NCBI GenBank assembly: GCA_024516035.1
Contig: CM044959.1
Coordinates: forward strand, 20,819,241 to 20,883,240
From: Bactericera cockerelli
Lineage: Eukaryota > Arthropoda > Insecta > Hemiptera > Triozidae
Direction of reading: 5' to 3'
Length of the DNA: 64,000 nucleotides
Positions 61,576 through 64,000 of this stretch are shown piece after piece; the stretch's first letter is position 1; each line of letters begins with the position of its first letter. Made by a program: the position numbers and the translations under genes. The notes beneath the pieces are model-generated. The model was not told the origin of the DNA. It did no database searches and worked only from the letters and a program-made list of their open reading frames with translations.

Positions 61576-61800
61576 GCCAGCCTCCGTGGCTTAATGGTTG
61601 TGACTATTGCCCGTAGTCCAGAGATCCAGAGTTCCATTCCCGGTTAGGACAGACTTTTTGAAGAAAATTCTGTTCCTCCAAACACGTGAGGCTGGCATTT
61701 CCAGCCCTACCTATGCTGAAGGAGGTTATTGTGGGTAGCTGGTATGATTTCCAACGAATGGAGAGTAAAACCCTCGTTTTAACTTAGAATCAACTGTTCA
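61576..61800 (+). mobile_element. tRNA-derived SINE, family F
   Basis: Head CCTCCGTGGCTTAATGGTTG, GTTCCATTCCCGGTTAGGAC. The tail GCCCTACCTATGCTGAAGGA, GGTTATTGTGGGTAGCTGG is the same module seen in the dispersed CTCAGGCTGGGTGAGG repeats. This suggests those repeats are headless copies of this SINE group. Confidence 0.6.
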
Positions 61801-63010
61801 CAATAGATTTAATAGAGTCCGTGTGATAATTGGTGCTTCTCTTGTGGAACTCCCACCAGTCTATAATAATATTAATTACAATTTTTTCAAGTAGGTATAT
61901 AATTTTTCAAGTAGGTAATGACACAAAAAATCTATTTAAGGTCGCAGTGACAAAGAGCTTTCGTAGCCGACACCCCTACATATAAAAATACCAACATAAT
62001 TTTTGATGATAATGTTTGCCAATAGAAATCAGTAGCTGAACAGGTTAACGCAAATGAAGAGAAAAGTGTTCAACATGACAAATAGATTAGATTCAATGAA
62101 ACGTGCAAAACACTGCATCACAAGACAAGGTTGTAGATGGGAACGTTGCTGGCGTCACTTGCTATGCCTAACAAAGCCGAGGGGGAGAGAGAATATGAGG
62201 CAAAAGGGAGTTGAAGGTGGAAAGTGCGGAAGAGAAAGCAAAAAGGAAGACGTAAAGGTAGAAGAGTTGATGTGAAGGATAGAGAGAAGCAGGAGGTACT
62301 GCAAAAGAAATTAGATGAAGAATGAGACAGAGAAAAGGAGGAAGCTATAACCGCCAGAGGGAGCTTTGTTCAGTTCAGTGGACGACTCTGTTGAAGGAAA
62401 TATTGATGTTGTTTGTCATGACGAAATGAAGAACATCATTATTGATGATACGAGGTAAATTGAAACGGTAGTAGGGATTTTTTTTAATTTCCGTCCATAG
62501 AAAAAAAACATGCCAAAACAAATCATTTTCTTTCTTTAATGAAATTGATAGTAATAATGTATTTTGAGATAAAGTTATTTCAGAATTGGATATTCTCAAA
62601 TTTTGCTTATAGCTCTAAATTTCTAGGATAATTTACAAAATATAGATTCAAGTTTTTACATTAAAATTGACAGTATGACCACAAAAGCTTTAGAGTTTAA
62701 TGATTCAAACCAGATAATACACTAGCAGTACTTACAAAAAAGTAAAGAAGCGTAGAAGGCCCTTTTCTTTCCTTAATTATTAAAAGCAGAAGATAATCTC
62801 TCTTGACCTAAATCCTCGCTTCTCCTTGGCGCTCCATTACCCGGCGTTTCTTTTTAACAATTATTTTTGAGTATTAAATTAAAGAAAAAGATTCAAGAAA
62901 AAAAAAACAAGAAACAATCTGCGCTCCATCTCGTGAATTTTTTATTTCACTTGCTGTCTCCTTCTACAAAACTATACGAATATGTATAGGGACTTGTAAG
63001 TCTTTCTTTA
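61801..63010. other. No gene seen
   Basis: Purine-rich plus-strand stretch around 62170-62350 and AT-rich remainder. No splice-bounded coding exon that I can support. Confidence 0.4.
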
Positions 63011-63038
63011 AAAGTCTAGGTATAAATACCTAGACTTT
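63011..63038. repeat. 13-bp-stem perfect hairpin
   Basis: AAAGTCTAGGTAT, two-base spacer, ATACCTAGACTTT. It lies 104 bases before the possible coding stretch at 63142. Confidence 0.8.
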
Positions 63039-63141
63039 AATAGAGTATACACTGCCAATAAATAGCCCTCCTTTTTTTAGAAAACCAAACACAATGCTCT
63101 CGGAAGTAAAAGTTATAAACAATATACCTAAATAGAGGTAG

Positions 63142-63463
63142 ATGAGAAAGAATAAGGAAATAAGAGATTTGCTCAATGAAATAAAATATAAAGTGTTGCC
63201 AAATTTCGAAAAGGCTGACTTGGTAAAGCCGGAATATTGTTTAAAAAAAACACCCTTAAAAAACATCTGGAAAAGCAGAAATGACTGCAACAGGAGGAAG
63301 AGGACGGCTGAGATTAAAGGACAAATACAAAAACAAATGGAGCAGAGCTGTGGACGCGGGCAAAAGTCCTCTATATGCTTTTCATGGCATTGAAACTAAA
63401 CCCAAAGAGCCACCAAATCTGTCGTTACAGATTGAAGGAAAGAAAATATCTTATTTGATATAA
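63142..63463 (+). CDS. Possible coding exon of unknown function with one frame break
   Basis: Frame 1 reads MRKNKEIRDLLNEIKYKVLP, NFEKADLVKPEYCLKKTPLK. After the A6 run at 63258-63263 a second frame reads on as SGKAEMTATGGRGRLRLKDK, YKNKWSRAVDAGKSPLYAFH and ends LQIEGKKISYLI, TAA. Together they would make about 107 residues, strongly basic. I do not recognise the family. The break falls in a homopolymer, like the one-base breaks in Nipped-B, so a sequencing error is plausible. TAG just before the ATG may be an in-frame stop or part of an acceptor. Confidence 0.4.
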
Positions 63464-64000
63464 AATAATGTTACAGGTTACAATTGTTAACCAAATTAGT
63501 CAACTTTTCAATAGTCATTAGAGGGTTAGGCGTGCTCATGTAGTAAATTGAAAATAATCCGGCCATGAACAAAACTGAATCCCCATATGCCATAGGTACT
63601 TACATAATTATTATATAATAAACATATTATATATATATTTAAAAAAAAAATTATATGTCTTGCGAGTGTCATAAAATATCCATATTTCGGGTCATAAAAA
63701 AACATCAAAAATATTAAAATGAAATATTTATTGCTCCACATTGTAAGCTATCCTTAGCCTCTCCTGTGCGTGAAATGTAAAGTTATGAGGTGTATCTCAA
63801 GGGAATAATTCGTAGTCTCAATGTTACATAATAACTTTTTTTCTAAACCCATGCAACTTTCTTGTATACAACTTTTCACTAGGTGATCTCGGAATATAAT
63901 TATTAGGTATAATTTTGACGCTGTGGAGCATGGGTTTGTTAGCAGACATTAAAAGAATATACATACATGTAGAATAACTTTATGACAGATCCAGAAGCCA
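63464..64000. other. No gene seen
   Basis: AT-rich end of the window with no repeat or exon that I can support. Confidence 0.4.

Overview
This window is eukaryotic nuclear DNA: AT-rich, intron-containing, and packed with transposable elements. The protein matches (Nipped-B/NIPBL, METTL17, MOSPD2) and the repeats (R1-like and Jockey/CR1-type LINEs, many tRNA-derived SINEs, TA-flanked palindromic elements) fit an arthropod, most likely an insect. A hemipteran is possible, but this is a low-confidence inference. All similarity calls come from remembered family features, not from a search.

Left part (1-12.3 kb, plus and minus strands). The last three coding exons of METTL17, a mitochondrial small-subunit assembly factor, run on the plus strand at 483-696, 1806-1938 and 12147-12300. 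The intron between the last two exons is about 10.2 kb. The whole coding region of the cohesin loader Nipped-B lies inside it on the opposite strand (11937 down to 4610, three coding exons). Nipped-B is well conserved in sequence, but about eight single-base frame breaks interrupt it. Small TIR elements, a microsatellite and a polyadenylated retrocopy fragment sit in the introns.

Middle part (12.3-22.9 kb). I see no gene here. It holds a hAT-like element with an 8-bp target duplication (14444-15090), RTE-like 3'-end remnants, a palindromic element of about 0.85 kb inserted into a LINE 3' end (17797-18650), and decayed repeats.

MOSPD2 (45764 down to 22921, minus strand). Ten exons with consensus splice sites total 1554 bp, giving a 517-residue CRAL-TRIO + MSP + tail-anchor protein. 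Its introns are swollen by transposons: an intact R1-like LINE with both ORFs and an 11-bp target duplication (31607-37248), an APE-RT LINE sitting at the centre of a palindromic element (25158-29259), and a second copy of the 0.85-kb palindrome whose end lies about 20 bases from a splice donor.

Right part (45.8-64 kb). This is mostly repeats: a pair of GC-rich CCGAGA-repeat elements in opposite orientation, a 44-bp perfect palindrome, SINEs, a 41-bp minisatellite, a 1.8-kb palindromic element and a 100-base assembly gap (61401-61500). One possible small coding exon of unknown function lies at 63142-63463. Apart from that I found no gene right of 45.8 kb.
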